NCBI GenBank assembly: GCA_020091685.1 | Contig: CM034591.1 | Span: forward strand, 25,139,312 to 25,203,311 | Direction of reading: 5' to 3' | Length of the DNA: 64,000 nt | Source: Lutjanus erythropterus | Taxonomy: Eukaryota > Chordata > Actinopteri > Lutjaniformes > Lutjanidae | Part shown: positions 9,541 to 25,223 of the stretch, one piece after another | Numbering within the stretch: position 1 is the stretch's first letter | How the letters are laid out: each line of letters starts with the position of its first letter | Program-made: the position numbers and the translations under genes | Notes under the pieces: generated by a model | What the model was told of the DNA's origin: nothing | Database searches by the model: none | The model's input: only the letters and a program-made list of their open reading frames with translations

Positions 9541-12500
9541 GTAAGTAACACATAAAATGAGTTTCCAGGAAATGTCAGTCGAAGAAATCAGTCTGTAGCA
9601 TCTGTCAGGAGTTTTTGGAGAGGCTGAAAAGTTTCGTTTAACCTAAATTCACTCTTATCTGCGTTAGTAGCAGACTGACTGACCTCAGCCCGGTTGTCAA
9701 ATTCATCCTCACACAATCGTTGGCGGTGGGGAACATTTTTACACCTGCCTTATCCTCTTCTCTGAGTTGTTTTGCTTCTTCCACACTTGCTCAACAACTG
9801 TTACAGACTAACATCGCTGTTTAAATAAGCAAAAACGTCTTTCTCCAAGCAGGGCTTCGAGTTATTAACATTTACCACAGCGTTTTAGGCATGTTTGGAC
9901 CCATATGTAGGCTGCAATATGTCTGACAGAGGAAGCTGGGAAGTTGGCATCCACAGTTAAGTGTTTTTGGCAGGATCCTAGTCAAGTTAAAAGGGATTAA
10001 TTCTTTCCTAAATGGCCACCTGACCACCGGTGACAACTACATGAGGACCAGCTTTCTGATTGTTACAGTAAATCAGTTTTATTTGTCAGTGTCGGAGCGT
10101 GTGAATGAGTTTTATGAGCCTCCTCTCAGTGCCTGCTGCTACTGCTGCTTTAGATAAATCCTCACAAGGTATTTTAATGAGCCGATAGTTACCAGCTTTA
10201 GCACGCAGACGTTTTAAAGTAAAAGTGGTACCTCCATTTAATAATAGGATTTTATTCTGAGTTTCACGTCATTGTAGTGTCACACTTGTGCTGCACCCTT
10301 TCAAGTTTATGGTATGTGCATATCCGGATTTTCCCAAGGAGCTTGGCCTCTGTGTTGGACAGCAGCCCAGGGTGGGTCTTCCACTTCTCTCAGACAAATG
10401 ATTAAAGCTGCTTTTTGTTTGCTGGTCTGCATGGGTGGTAGTACTTGCCTGGCAAACACAACTACTAGGTTAACTCCCACTGCAGGAGGAAATGCCAACA
10501 GATATTAAGGCAGAGCTCAGAGTTTCTTCACTTGTGCTTTATTTAGAGCTTATCTAAGTAAGAAAAACCCCATGGAGTTTAAATCTTCGTCAAGAGAGTC
10601 CTGCCTGAGTATGCAGAAATAACAAGTTACAGATAGAAAACACAAGACAAATAACAAAACTATTCCACATAATCATGAATATCATTTCTAATACAATTAT
10701 ATAAAAGATTTTTATCTACCTAAAAACATGGTGTAGCCCGTGCCTCTGCAAAAGAGATTGTCACGCTTATTTGTTTTCAGACATTCTTTAGAGCTAGTAA
10801 TTAAAAGTTTGGAAGGATGTAGTTGCCAGTATTTTATCTGTGGTGCTAAAACCAAAATCCTATATTTCCCATGTTGAATACCCATAGGTAGAAAGGTAGC
10901 ACACACACAGATGTTCAGGACATGACCTGACATGGCCAGAGTAAAGTGGTGAAATTGTCATCTTTGTCATGAAGATCTGTTTGTGTTCTAACTTTTTACC
11001 TTTAGGTATTCAGCACTGAAAATTCTTGAAAGTTAAATACATTTTTTTGCTTGTTTGTTTTTTTGTTTTTTGTTTTTAAGAAAACTAGGATAGGTTCATT
11101 CACTTTCTAAGATAAATAGACAGATTTATTAGCCCTTTTGGAAATTCATTGTGCACCATATTAATCATCAGATACATAAATAATTTAAACAACAGCACCA
11201 ACAACAAACATCAACAAGACTCAGGGCCAGATTACCACACCAGGGGGGCTCAGGGCAGAAATGCATTGTGGGAACCTTATAATCTCACTTTCTGTGCACT
11301 GTATATGTATTAGTTGGTACCTTACTTATGGTACATTCATTGAGTGTACTTTTTTTTTTTTTTTAGTAAAATGCACTATTTAACCACAACATATGCTGAA
11401 ATAATAAATCGGATAACTTATCACAAAATATTAGGCTGATTTAATTAATTAATTGATTAAATTACCAGAAAGTAGTATTTGACAGTTGTTGGTGAGTGTG
11501 AAACTTTTGGGCTTCTGGGGGTCTGAGCTGCTGCTGCAGCTGCCTGCAGTTTGACTGGTTGATATCACAGTCTTGCATGCACTGATCTGATACATGGATT
11601 GGTTATCAGCACCAATACTGATCTTAATGAGCAGATATGGTATTGGTTATTTGAGAGCGATCCTTGCTAATTAAATTTTTAAGATTTGCTGCTAGAGTTA
11701 GATGGTGTTAGATTGTTACTCTGTGTCCAATCAGGGAGCCCATCGGCTAACGTCTGACAACAGGTTAGCCTCTGGGGGCAGCGGCCAGCATTTCAGGGCT
11801 TCTGGGTAGTGGATCTCAAGACTTCCTTTTCTATGTGCTGGTCATTCTTTACAGTCCAATTAACAACTTGAGACACAAGAATGGAGTTGGAGGCCATTTT
11901 CTATGAACATATATTAGTGTATGAATTAAAAAAAAAAACATTGTTAGTTGATTGGGGGTGCAAAAAAATATTGATACACTTGAGTATCGTGATGCTATGT
12001 TTTGTGATAATGTATTGATTCTCAAAAAACAGTATATTGTGATATTGTGATTCATGGCAGTGGTTTATTTTTGTGTTGTGTTCAAACCCGACCACTAGAT
12101 AGCAGTTTTGTTTTCTATCTTCACTGTTGTGATTGCAAAAAAATGAATCTTTTTAAACTCAGATTTTATGCAAATAAAGTCACACCCCTTCTGATGTGAA
12201 CCATGGGACCTAAATTCTCAAAAAAAAATGAAGGGTAGTCATTTGTGGGAGACAAATTATTTTTTGATTCTGTTTTAACTGTGCCACAAATTACATATAT
12301 ATTGTTTGTCAATTTAAAATATAGTTTTACATGTCAAGAGAGTCTCCGTTTGTCATAGGTTTGTTGTAGTTAAGTTTAGTTTTGTGTGAAATCACTTGGT
12401 GAACTACATCTCTACGCCAATATGCATCACCAACACCAATCTTGCTGCCCCTTGTATCGTTATCTTACCTGAAGTGTTTTATCCAGTGACTCCTGGTCCT

Positions 12501-14125
12501 TTAATCAGCCATGAAGAGAAAGAACGAGTAAAACCTGCTGTTGTGTGACTACATCCTGTTAAAAAAATGCTCAGACATCATAGCTTCATTGGCTAACATT
12601 AGCTTTTGCAGAGAGAAAGTCATGACATCACACACAACTTTTGGGTCTGTATCTTTCTAATAATGTTTCTTCACAGACTTGTACCTCAACAGTTATACAA
12701 CACACTGTGACTTTCTTGAATTGTAAAATTATCTTTTAAATTGGGAAACATCAAATGTGTAATTTGTGGTGTTTTTAAGTTAGGTCCCGTGGTGGTCTAC
12801 CCGAGGGTGGCATGACTTAAGCACTCCATATGTTTACTCAGGCACTCTATATGTTGAACCTCTGTATCATGATTTGTATCATATCGCCATGTTCTTGCTA
12901 ATACACAGCCCACCAGATGACAGTCAATGGGTTCCAAGATTGTATTTTGGCCAATGCTTTCCGCTTCTTTTGCTCTCCCCACAGACTTTTTATCTGCATT
13001 CAGTCAAAGCCTCAGCCCCATCCAACACGCCTGGTCAATACTAATCTGACTATAAATGAAAACCATAATGTTTCCAATACCGAAATTTTATCCCTTGCCC
13101 ACAGATTCTGCATATTGTTATGCAGATATGTGCTTGTAGAGATCACTTTGTATCAGCTAAGAAAAAAGTTGAATTGATTAACTCCTAGTTTCTAAAAAGA
13201 CAGTTGATTGAAGTGACATACTACTATTAAAAAGAAAAGACAAGAATATTAGATCAACAAATGGCAGTAAAAGAAAATATATATTGTCTGATATACTCAA
13301 TATGCATATTGATGTACCCCTATTAATGAAGCACAATGACCACACCTTCACACCATCCTGTTACGACATACATCAGGATAATCATCAGTTATATATAGCT
13401 GGTGGTGTGGTACTAGACAAAAAAATTTTCACCAGTACATTGTATTGTAGATAGGCGTCACTCTGTTATTCAGAGAGTTTATGTGACGTCTTCTTATCAC
13501 TGTTCGTGATTTCCTTGTGTGAGCTTTTATCCACCATTTTAACGTGAACCCATTTGCATTATGTTGTATTTGTAAAGGTCTACGTCCTGTAGAGGAGGCC
13601 AGGTAGGGACATTGTTTTTTCAGAGGTAGCATTTTGGATAAGACTTGTTCTTCCTGATTGTTTACTGTACTCACTGTTCTTGTCTAGCACAGCTGAGGAT
13701 CATCGATAACTTGCCATCAAAGCTTGGTTCCTTTTCACAGCTGTGATAGGTCTGAGAAGTGTAATATGAATAGGAAATGACCTTCAATTTTAGTTTTTAG
13801 CATAGCTTTGTGTGCTACACATGCTATGCCCGAACATTTGCTCTCTTGTCATAATAACATTTTCTTGTCAACATGAGATGATGGTGTAACTTGTTTTCGA
13901 TTCGGGCACAATAAGAAGTTGTCTGATTAGCCTGATAGTAGTCTGCGGAAATTTGCTGACACCATCTACATCACCATCTACATAGCAGTGTGGTTTGTGT
14001 CACTTCTGTGACCTGTTTTCACTCAAACAGAAATCATAAACTGACTCAGGTCTTTCTGTCAGCATTTTCAATAATGATAATGTCATCAACTCGGGTAGAA
14101 AAAATAATAATCTGCACTCATAATA

Positions 14126-14396
14126 AGGGCTGAAACTAATGGTTATTTTTTATTGTCGATTAATCTGTTAATTATTTTCTCAATTAATCAACTATCAGTT
14201 GTTTGATCTATAAGTTTCAGGACATGGTGGACAGTTTTCATCTGTGTTTCTCAAAGCCCAAGATGATGTCCTCAAATGTCTTGTTTTGTCCACGACCCAA
14301 AGATATTCAGTTTACTGTCATAGACAAGTGTCAACTATGAAATTTTAAAATTTCATAGTTGACAACTTGATTAATCAATTAATCATTGTAGCTCTA
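14126..14396. repeat. MITE-like repeat copy 2, with a 36-bp perfect palindrome
   Basis: The ends GGGCTGAAACTAATGGTTA and TTGTAGCTCTAG mark this family, with the internal diagnostic block CAAAGCCCAAGATGATGTCC. Bases 14329-14364 form a perfect palindrome centred between 14346 and 14347, with CAAG/CTTG continuing the stem after a one-base offset. Confidence 0.7.
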
Positions 14397-16159
14397 GTCA
14401 GAATGAGTTGTGACGGAGTTAAGAAGTAGGCTGTATGACTGCTTTAGTGTTGAAATACATTAAACAATGGTCAGAACAGATCATTTTTTCACAGCAGGAC
14501 ACATGCAAATAACACAAAATAACATGTAAATAGTGATGATGTCTAAATTCCTTTAATCATCTCAGTTGCCATTCATGGGGGCCATTATGTACAATAAGAA
14601 GACCCTCTCCCAAATATGATGTAGTCATAATTAATCATTAATTACACCTGTGCTTGTCCTGTTATGACAAGTCAAAATGGTGGATGTTGTGGTCTGATAA
14701 ACAAAATTATTGCTAAACAAAATGAAGCAAGCTGATTATCAGTTATACTGTATGTTTACAGTTTGTCTGGGCCTCAGTGCTTAAAGAGCCTGTTTATAGC
14801 TTTAGCTTTTCTTAACTTTGTTGGAGGATGGTTGCCTTGCCTTGTCGAGGGCAATAAATATAAAGATTTGTAAAGCATATTTAAAAACGATTAGCCTACA
14901 ACGAGCTCTACAGCAAAATAAATCTTAGGATGAAGACTGACCAGTAAAGAGTAAATCAAAACATCATCTCAAAAACTGAAGGAATTGAAAACAAAAAACA
15001 TCCATCTCATTTAAGTTTGTGTGAGTTTCAATATTTATTTAATAGTTGATGGCAACTGATTTAACCTGGGCTTCTTTAAGCAGCCCTGATGGATAGGCCT
15101 ATGGCTTTTAAGTTATAAATAAAACATTATTTATAACTTTGAGCCTACCTGAGTCAAACTAGGCCCCTGAGTAGGAATGTGGACTTCAAAGTTCTGGGGC
15201 TCTGTGGTCTCTGCTCACCGTTTATGGCTTGAGACAAACCGTTTCCATCGCTGTGCATTTATCATGGATCTTTGATTTTGCACGAGACCTTACTGTAAGC
15301 TGCTTATGGCTTCAGATGAAAGGTTCACTTGGGGTTACAGTGAAAGAATGTAAGACTTGTCTGAATACTTTTCTACGCACTGGTCATATGATACATCTGT
15401 GCTTTCTTTTAATTGTTTTGACCAGGATTGTTCAACCGAGTAGATATCATACTGTGCTTCTCTCATTCTCAATGAGTAAGTGTGAGAAAATGCATGCCTC
15501 TATACTAAAATCCTTCATTAAAATCAATATCTACTGATGATAGAGAAAAATGACTACTACTTTCTTGCTATAGTGATAGTGAGTAGGCAGAAACTTGAGT
15601 GTTGTCTGTTTTGGTGTGTGTCTGTGGCTGAAGGAAGAGAGAGGAATTTAAAATGCTTCCTGTCACTGTGTCAGCATGATGAAACAGATCTTTCGTTACA
15701 CACATTAGCCCACAGTGTCATGAACCGTACAAACATATGGCTGGAGGTCTTGCATAATATTGGAAAAGTGTAAAAACTGCTCACTCAAGCATTAGGTTAA
15801 AACTATAAGCCTAATGGAGGTGGACATGTCCCTGTTCCATTTGTTACTTTTAAGATGTGTGAAAAATATGTAAAATTAATTTTGATGTGTACATTAATAG
15901 TTGACAAGCAAAGCCCACATTCTGTCACCAACACATTTTCACCTGTGCCATAGATTATAGATAAACCAAAACTGATTTAAACATAAAATCATGTGCAACA
16001 CTTGCTGCATTTTGTAATTTAATAGGGTGCACTGAAGAAAAGGTAAAACTGACTGTACAAATAAGATAGTGCATTTGTTGGGGACTATTTTCAGCAGTGG
16101 AAGATGAATACACAGTATTGTACTAGTACTGTAGTAGTAGTACTGACAGTTGGTGTGCC

Positions 16160-16540
16160 AGTGAGCAGGGTTGGGCAATGTCTCCAGCTGCAACAGTGTC
16201 TTGTTATTCTCTGTCCCACATGCCAAAAAAGAAAACTGGGCAACAACTCCATGGCAGGATGACACACTACCTCAAATACAGAAGTCTTTTAAATCACTGT
16301 GTTACGATGGTAAAGGGCTAAGTGGTCATTGACTGTCAGCCATCGCGATGGACGTTTTTTGGGATTTGTTGGCAAGTCAAACAAATATATAATATTGCCA
16401 GAATTGTCTTTAGAAATATTCAGAGTTCCATGCTTTTGAAGGGTTTCCTGATGATTGAGTGGTTGGATGAGATGTAGACTGTGGTTGGGTTCAGGACCAG
16501 ATTGCGTGTCACCATGGACATCTGTCACTGCTTTGCAATT
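16160..16540. repeat. Interspersed repeat shared with 49910-50519
   Basis: ACACTACCTCAAATACA at about 16263-16279 is repeated exactly near 50250, and the flanks also align (CCATGGCAGGATG... versus CTCATGGCAACTC..., then TTTTAAATCAC and GTTAC-ATGGTA). It lies at the 3' end of rab27a intron 1. Boundaries are approximate. Confidence 0.55.
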
Positions 16541-16644
16541 TCACTGTCTTCCCAAATACCACTTCATTTTGAGATCAGTTCCTTTGGCAAATAGTGTGAT
16601 TGTTAGTTGTCTAAGTTGTTTTGTTTGTGTGTTTCAGAAATTAA

Positions 16645-20492
<3,848 letters not shown>

Positions 20493-21356
20493 AATGATGA
20501 GGAGCCATTTTGGTTATATATCTATGTCCTTTGCAAAGACATCCAAGTTTAACAGTTTGAGTAGATAGTTTCTGTTTGGTGAAACTTGACCCTATTTGTG
20601 TCCATAGCCCCACGAACCACTGAATTACTGATATACTTTCATTGACATGCTTTATTATTTGTCAGTACAGTGCCTTTTGAATATGGGCATTTCATTTCAA
20701 TTCATATAATTTGTATTTTGAGTAATTGATTCATATTGGAGTATGGGATATTTATTTGCTATGATGTACAGCTGAAATGTCCAACTTCAGTCATCAGGAC
20801 GATATGCTTAACATATTTTCAGGTATAAACTGTGCTCCATGTCGCAGCAAGGTGAGCTGCCCTGCCAGATGTGCTATAAATGTAATGTTACTATCTGCAA
20901 TGTTAGCGTAGATTCACACTGCAAGAATGGACTTCTATTTCTCTTTCTAAGATCAGATAAATGACTGTCATACCTGCAACCACAGTTTGTCAGCAAAGAG
21001 AAATTTGCCATGGATGTGTTTTTAGGAAACTTTAGGTAATCAGTTATGTGCTGCTGATGCTCTACTGATGCTCTACTGAATGTCCTGCTGCAACCTCATC
21101 AGTTCCACTGTTTTAAAATCATCCAACATTAGTTAGGTGAACAATTAACACTCTTTTTTTCTTTTTTCTTTCCTTCCAAAACATGTATTATGGACAACAG
21201 TGTGACTAAGTCATCTACACTTAATTATGTACAGTGACAGGATAGACCAGAAATTACAAACACTGATGCTCAGTAGTTTGATGAGAGGAAAAATAATGTC
21301 AAAAAAAGCAAAAGTAAAAATGAGCTATAACATAAGAAACCAGGTACAAGCCTGAT

Positions 21357-21770
21357 TAAAAAAAAAAAAAAAAGTTGGGATGCTGTGTAAAGCGTAAATA
21401 AAAATAGAGTGCAGTCATTTGAAAACAAACTGTCTTTACAGTTTTATGAAGTTTCCCTGAGCTACAATCATGTGTTTCACAAGTGGTGAAGCTCATTTGT
21501 GATGACTGAACCTTTTCGAGGATGCCCCTATCATACCCAATCATGATACTGTTAGCAATTAACCTGTTGACCTGTGAAATGTTCCAGACAAGTGTTTTTT
21601 GAGGATTCCAAAACTTTCCCAGTCTTCTGTTGTACCTGACCCATTTTTTTTTCAAATGTGTTTCAGGCATCAAATTCAGGACCGAGTATATGTCATATGT
21701 CAATTAGAACATTTTTTAATTCTGTTATGTTTTTACATGTGTCCCAACTTTTTTGGAATCAGGGTTTTAG
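21357..21770. mobile_element. Tc1/mariner-like non-autonomous element (deleted copy)
   Basis: An A-run followed by GTTGGGATGCTGTGTAAAG opens it and CCCAACTTTTTTGGAATCAG closes it, giving inverted termini of the AAAAAAGTTGGGA type. I recognise these termini from abundant Tc1-like elements of teleosts. The interior is only about 400 bases and codes for no transposase. Confidence 0.65.
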
Positions 21771-22863
21771 TTCATCCTGCTATTAAAAAGACCCATGCAA
21801 TAAATAAATATAATTCTCTGAATATATTTTTAGAAAGAAATGTTCAGAATCTTACTGTAGCTGTTGTGCATTTTTTGACTGTTTGGACAAAATGTGTTAC
21901 TAGATTAACCCTTTAAACTAAAATATCAGTTTGGCGAATTCTAGTGTAGATGGAGCAGTTCACTAAATCATATTTTGATTCAGTTCTTCAGGTTGAAAAA
22001 ACTGACCTAATAAATTCGTAGGGATGATTCAGACAGCTACACAAATGGCTTTTGCTTCCTTCCAATTAAATACATACACGATGTAGTATGATCCCTAATA
22101 ATAATAGTTAAATAACTCTCCCCTCTGCAGCATCAATTGTGAACAAAGCCGTAAGTAACACCAGCTGCAGTAAGGCTATAGCCTGTCGTTGTAAAACCAC
22201 TGTTCACTTGTAATGAAGCCTACTGTTTTGAATTATACATGACATACATATACATATACTATTTACACAACAGAATTTTTTCCTAGATGAGATCCTGCTA
22301 TAGATAGTTGCACCTCTTATACCCAGACCCCACAATGATAATGAATGGATCTTAGTTAATCCAGGGTTTCCCAAAGTTAGTTTTAGTGGAGGTGGTGGGC
22401 CACCTTGTCTGAAACAACAATCAGTCATAACAAATTAATATATTTTTGTGAAATTAAATTTATGAAACATTGAACTTCAGGTAAAATAAGCAGAGGTGCT
22501 ACTTGAATGAGTGTGAATGAGTTTGGGCCGTCATCTATTACTTCAGTTATATATTTCATAAAAAGTTTATTCACACTTGGTAAAACACTGAAATTGTTTT
22601 TTTTGAGAAAGTTTGTCCCAACTAATAGTTTTAGATGCACATCCACATTCTTTGTATTACACTGTCATTCTTTCCTGTATAAAAGGCTGAATGTGATGTT
22701 TTCGTTTAGTTAAGACACAAGTATATTTTTCCACTCAAACTTTCACTCCGCAGGTTTGAAAATATATTACTAAAATTTAATTTGCTTGTATTAGTAAGAA
22801 ATATTTCATATTTTCAATTGTGCCATACAGTTTCATATGCAAAATATGTAAATTATGTCCAAA

Positions 22864-22869
22864 AATAAA
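22864..22869 (+). terminator. Candidate distal polyadenylation signal of rab27a
   Basis: AATAAA in AT-rich DNA 2.4 kb after the stop codon. Earlier AATAAA copies near 21800 are alternatives. Confidence 0.3.
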
Positions 22870-23476
22870 CATTTTATTTATGTATTACTTGATGCGCTAT
22901 CTCATTTTATATTATCAGTCTTGCAAAATGTGGATTAAGTGCTGTGTATAAACGCAAGTGATACCAGGTTCTATTTCTGGGTGCCATTATTCTGTGTATG
23001 TGCCATCAATGAAACATGTAACACTGAATGTTAATCCCCTTTTCCATAATATAGGAAGTCTTCAACCTTCTCATGTTTGTTTTCCAGCGTTTTGTGATAC
23101 CACAGCCCCAAACACCATAATGTCAAGGGTATTTTATGTACATATTTTTACAAATTAATTTTAAGATTTAAAGCCAAAAATTTTAGGTCATCCTGGATTT
23201 GTCAATAGTTAAGCAGGAGACCATTTGCTGCCAATTCAATGAATGGATGTAATTTAGGGACTCTAGATAAAAGTGCATGAAAATCTCATGACAGTTACTA
23301 CAGTTAACTTGATTTAATGTTGTCGATGTTGACAAGAGTTTTTGAATATATTCTGAATTCTAACTAGATCCTCTTCACATCATTAGTTGTTGAAAAGGTC
23401 CAGTTTTTCTTGGCGCTAAATACAGTTTTACCTCATTGAATCTGAGAAAACAGCATGGCTGCAGCTGTCCTAACCT

Positions 23477-23490
23477 CCTGCAGGGGGCAG
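23477..23490 (+). promoter_or_regulatory. CTCF-like motif just upstream of vrk3
   Basis: CCTGCAGGGGGCAG matches 12 of 14 positions of the CTCF core, the two differences being in the less constrained left half. It lies about 90 bases before the first vrk3 donor. Confidence 0.4.
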
Positions 23491-23578
23491 CACCTCTACG
23501 TCACAGCTCCAACTGCAGGAGTGTTTATCCGCCGAAGAAGAAGAAACCCACAACAGCTGTAGAGGAGTGTTTGGGAAG
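23491..23578 (+). other. vrk3: Probable non-coding first exon of vrk3
   Basis: The segment has CTACGTCACAG (a CRE-like site), then GCCGAAGAAGAAGAAACCC, and ends GTTTGGGAAG before donor GTAACT. The coding exon opens at acceptor 25222. The intron between them (23579-25222) holds no recognisable element beyond an A-run at about 25025. Confidence 0.5.
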
Positions 23579-25223
23579 GTAACTAACACCTTTCGATCTG
23601 TTCTTACAACTTAATTGTTAATTGATGTTATATGTTTTACCCAGGCGATGATTTTACTGAAAACAAGGGCTTAAATCCAGAAAAAACGCGTTACTTCTGC
23701 CTTAAACTGACCAGTTATATTTCTGTTTTTAAAAAAGTTTGGCTTGAGTATTAGTTAGCTAGCAAGCTAACGTTAAGCTGTTATTTCATTTTTTTTGTTT
23801 AAACAGAAAGTGACTCTCACGTTGAAACAACTTAATATAGAAAACAAACACGACCACTAGCTCAAAGCGTTTTGTCCAAGTGTGGAGCTCTGAATCTTAT
23901 TGTCATTTTGCCACTGCAGTGCTAATAAGAACTGGCTAACGTTACCTTAACTAGTTAGTTTTCAGGGTGCAGTAGAAAGTACAAACTCAATTTATTGGTC
24001 ATTTTACCACGCAGGACTGTATTAACGAGATGCTTGTTTAGGTCGATTGCATGCTTATTATTTGGGATCATGTAAATCTAATTGACATCCGAGCAGACTG
24101 ACCTGTAGGAGTTCTGGCTACACTTATCTTTATTTACATAGTTTCTGACAGAAATTCATCATGCTACCATGTTTGGAATGCACTATATGACTTTTTTCAG
24201 CCAATCTGATAATTGAAAATTAAAAATATTTTAAAAAGTAATAAAATAAAGTAATAACGTTTGTATACACACACCTGGGAATCATAAAAGCTAAGACGCA
24301 GTGAGCAGGCAGATCATTTCATATCTCATATCTCTTATCTCTGACTGAACCAAATCTAGCGGAAATAACTATGACAACAAAAACAAACATTTCACACTCT
24401 TTATGTTTATTTATATTTTGCTAGTAAAGAGTATCAAACTGGCTATTATAGAGCATTTTGCCCAAGAATTCAAATTAAATGCTTTGGTATAGTCTGTCAA
24501 ATTAGATATTAATATAGCTGATACTTATTCACTATAATTTCATTATTGGAATAATTAAAAAAAAAAGTAAACTTCACATTATTGGCTGGTTTATCAGCCC
24601 CGATATTTATTGTGCGTCCTTACTGTCATCATGTTTATTGTATTTAAGTTGGATGTGGTTATCGGAAGACATGTCTTTCTGTAGTTGCCATGGTAAACCA
24701 TAATTACAACATTTATCTCCATGGCAACAGCCATCATCACCATCAGTACATAAAGATGAACACATTGGCTAATGTATTTCAAGTTCAGTTATAATTCAGT
24801 ACTAATGAGTATTGATAAGTGATCATTCTCTTGGTTGTGATAAGTGCATTCTCACAGTTTTAACACTTCACACTGTAACACAATGTAAGCACCCCACAGA
24901 AGCGGCCATGTTGACCAGTCTGGTTAGGAGACTAGCTGGTTTGTGTGCAGGGGCCAAAATTAGCGCCAGCCAAATGCTTGTAAATATGCTTGTTGCTGGT
25001 AGATTTTGCTCCACTCACCAGCCAAAAAAAAAAACCAATGGTAAACTTGTAAGTGTAGAATCTGAACATTCACTAGTCATTTGGGTGGTGGACAAAAAGA
25101 GTTGATTTTGGACCCTGATTGTGTGTCTTGTTTGTGAACACAGGCTTATTCACAGAGTGACACTACACTTGAGGGGGCGAGGTTCAGTGTATACTAATGT
25201 GAGTTTGTGTTTATTCTTGCAGA

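Larger units (their letters stand above)
9541..16637 (+). other. rab27a: Long first intron of rab27a
   Basis: It runs from the donor at 9541 to acceptor TTTCAG at 16632-16637. It holds no recognisable exon. It contains A/T-rich filler, GGGGTGCAA/ATATTGATA relics at about 11950-12060 and 13260-13325, a MITE copy at 14126-14396 and a longer repeat at 16160-16540. Several 60-100 codon ORFs inside it look like chance. Confidence 0.55.
20493..23460 (+). other. rab27a 3' UTR and spacer before vrk3
   Basis: There is no further coding sequence. The UTR probably runs to one of several AATAAA signals; the one at 22864-22869 is the best placed distal signal. A Tc1-like deletion element interrupts it at 21357-21770. 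The rest is AT-rich without recognisable features. Confidence 0.5.

Noticed and set aside
9272-9544. 90-codon plus-strand ORF in the rab27a 5' region
   Set aside because: It overlaps a GC-richer first exon and ends at the splice donor. It resembles no family, so it is taken as a chance ORF.
10314-10508. 64-codon ORF with CLLVCMGGSTCLANT
   Set aside because: No family resemblance, no splice or promoter context, and a similarly long ORF on the opposite strand. Chance.
12086-12103. CTCF-like ACCACTAGATAGCAG
   Set aside because: The critical GGGGGC-type half is lost (GATAGC), so it is a poor match compared with 6058.
15229-15773. Two adjacent plus-strand ORFs of 102 and 78 codons in rab27a intron 1
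   Set aside because: AT-rich, no conserved motif and no retroelement signature. Probably chance open frames.
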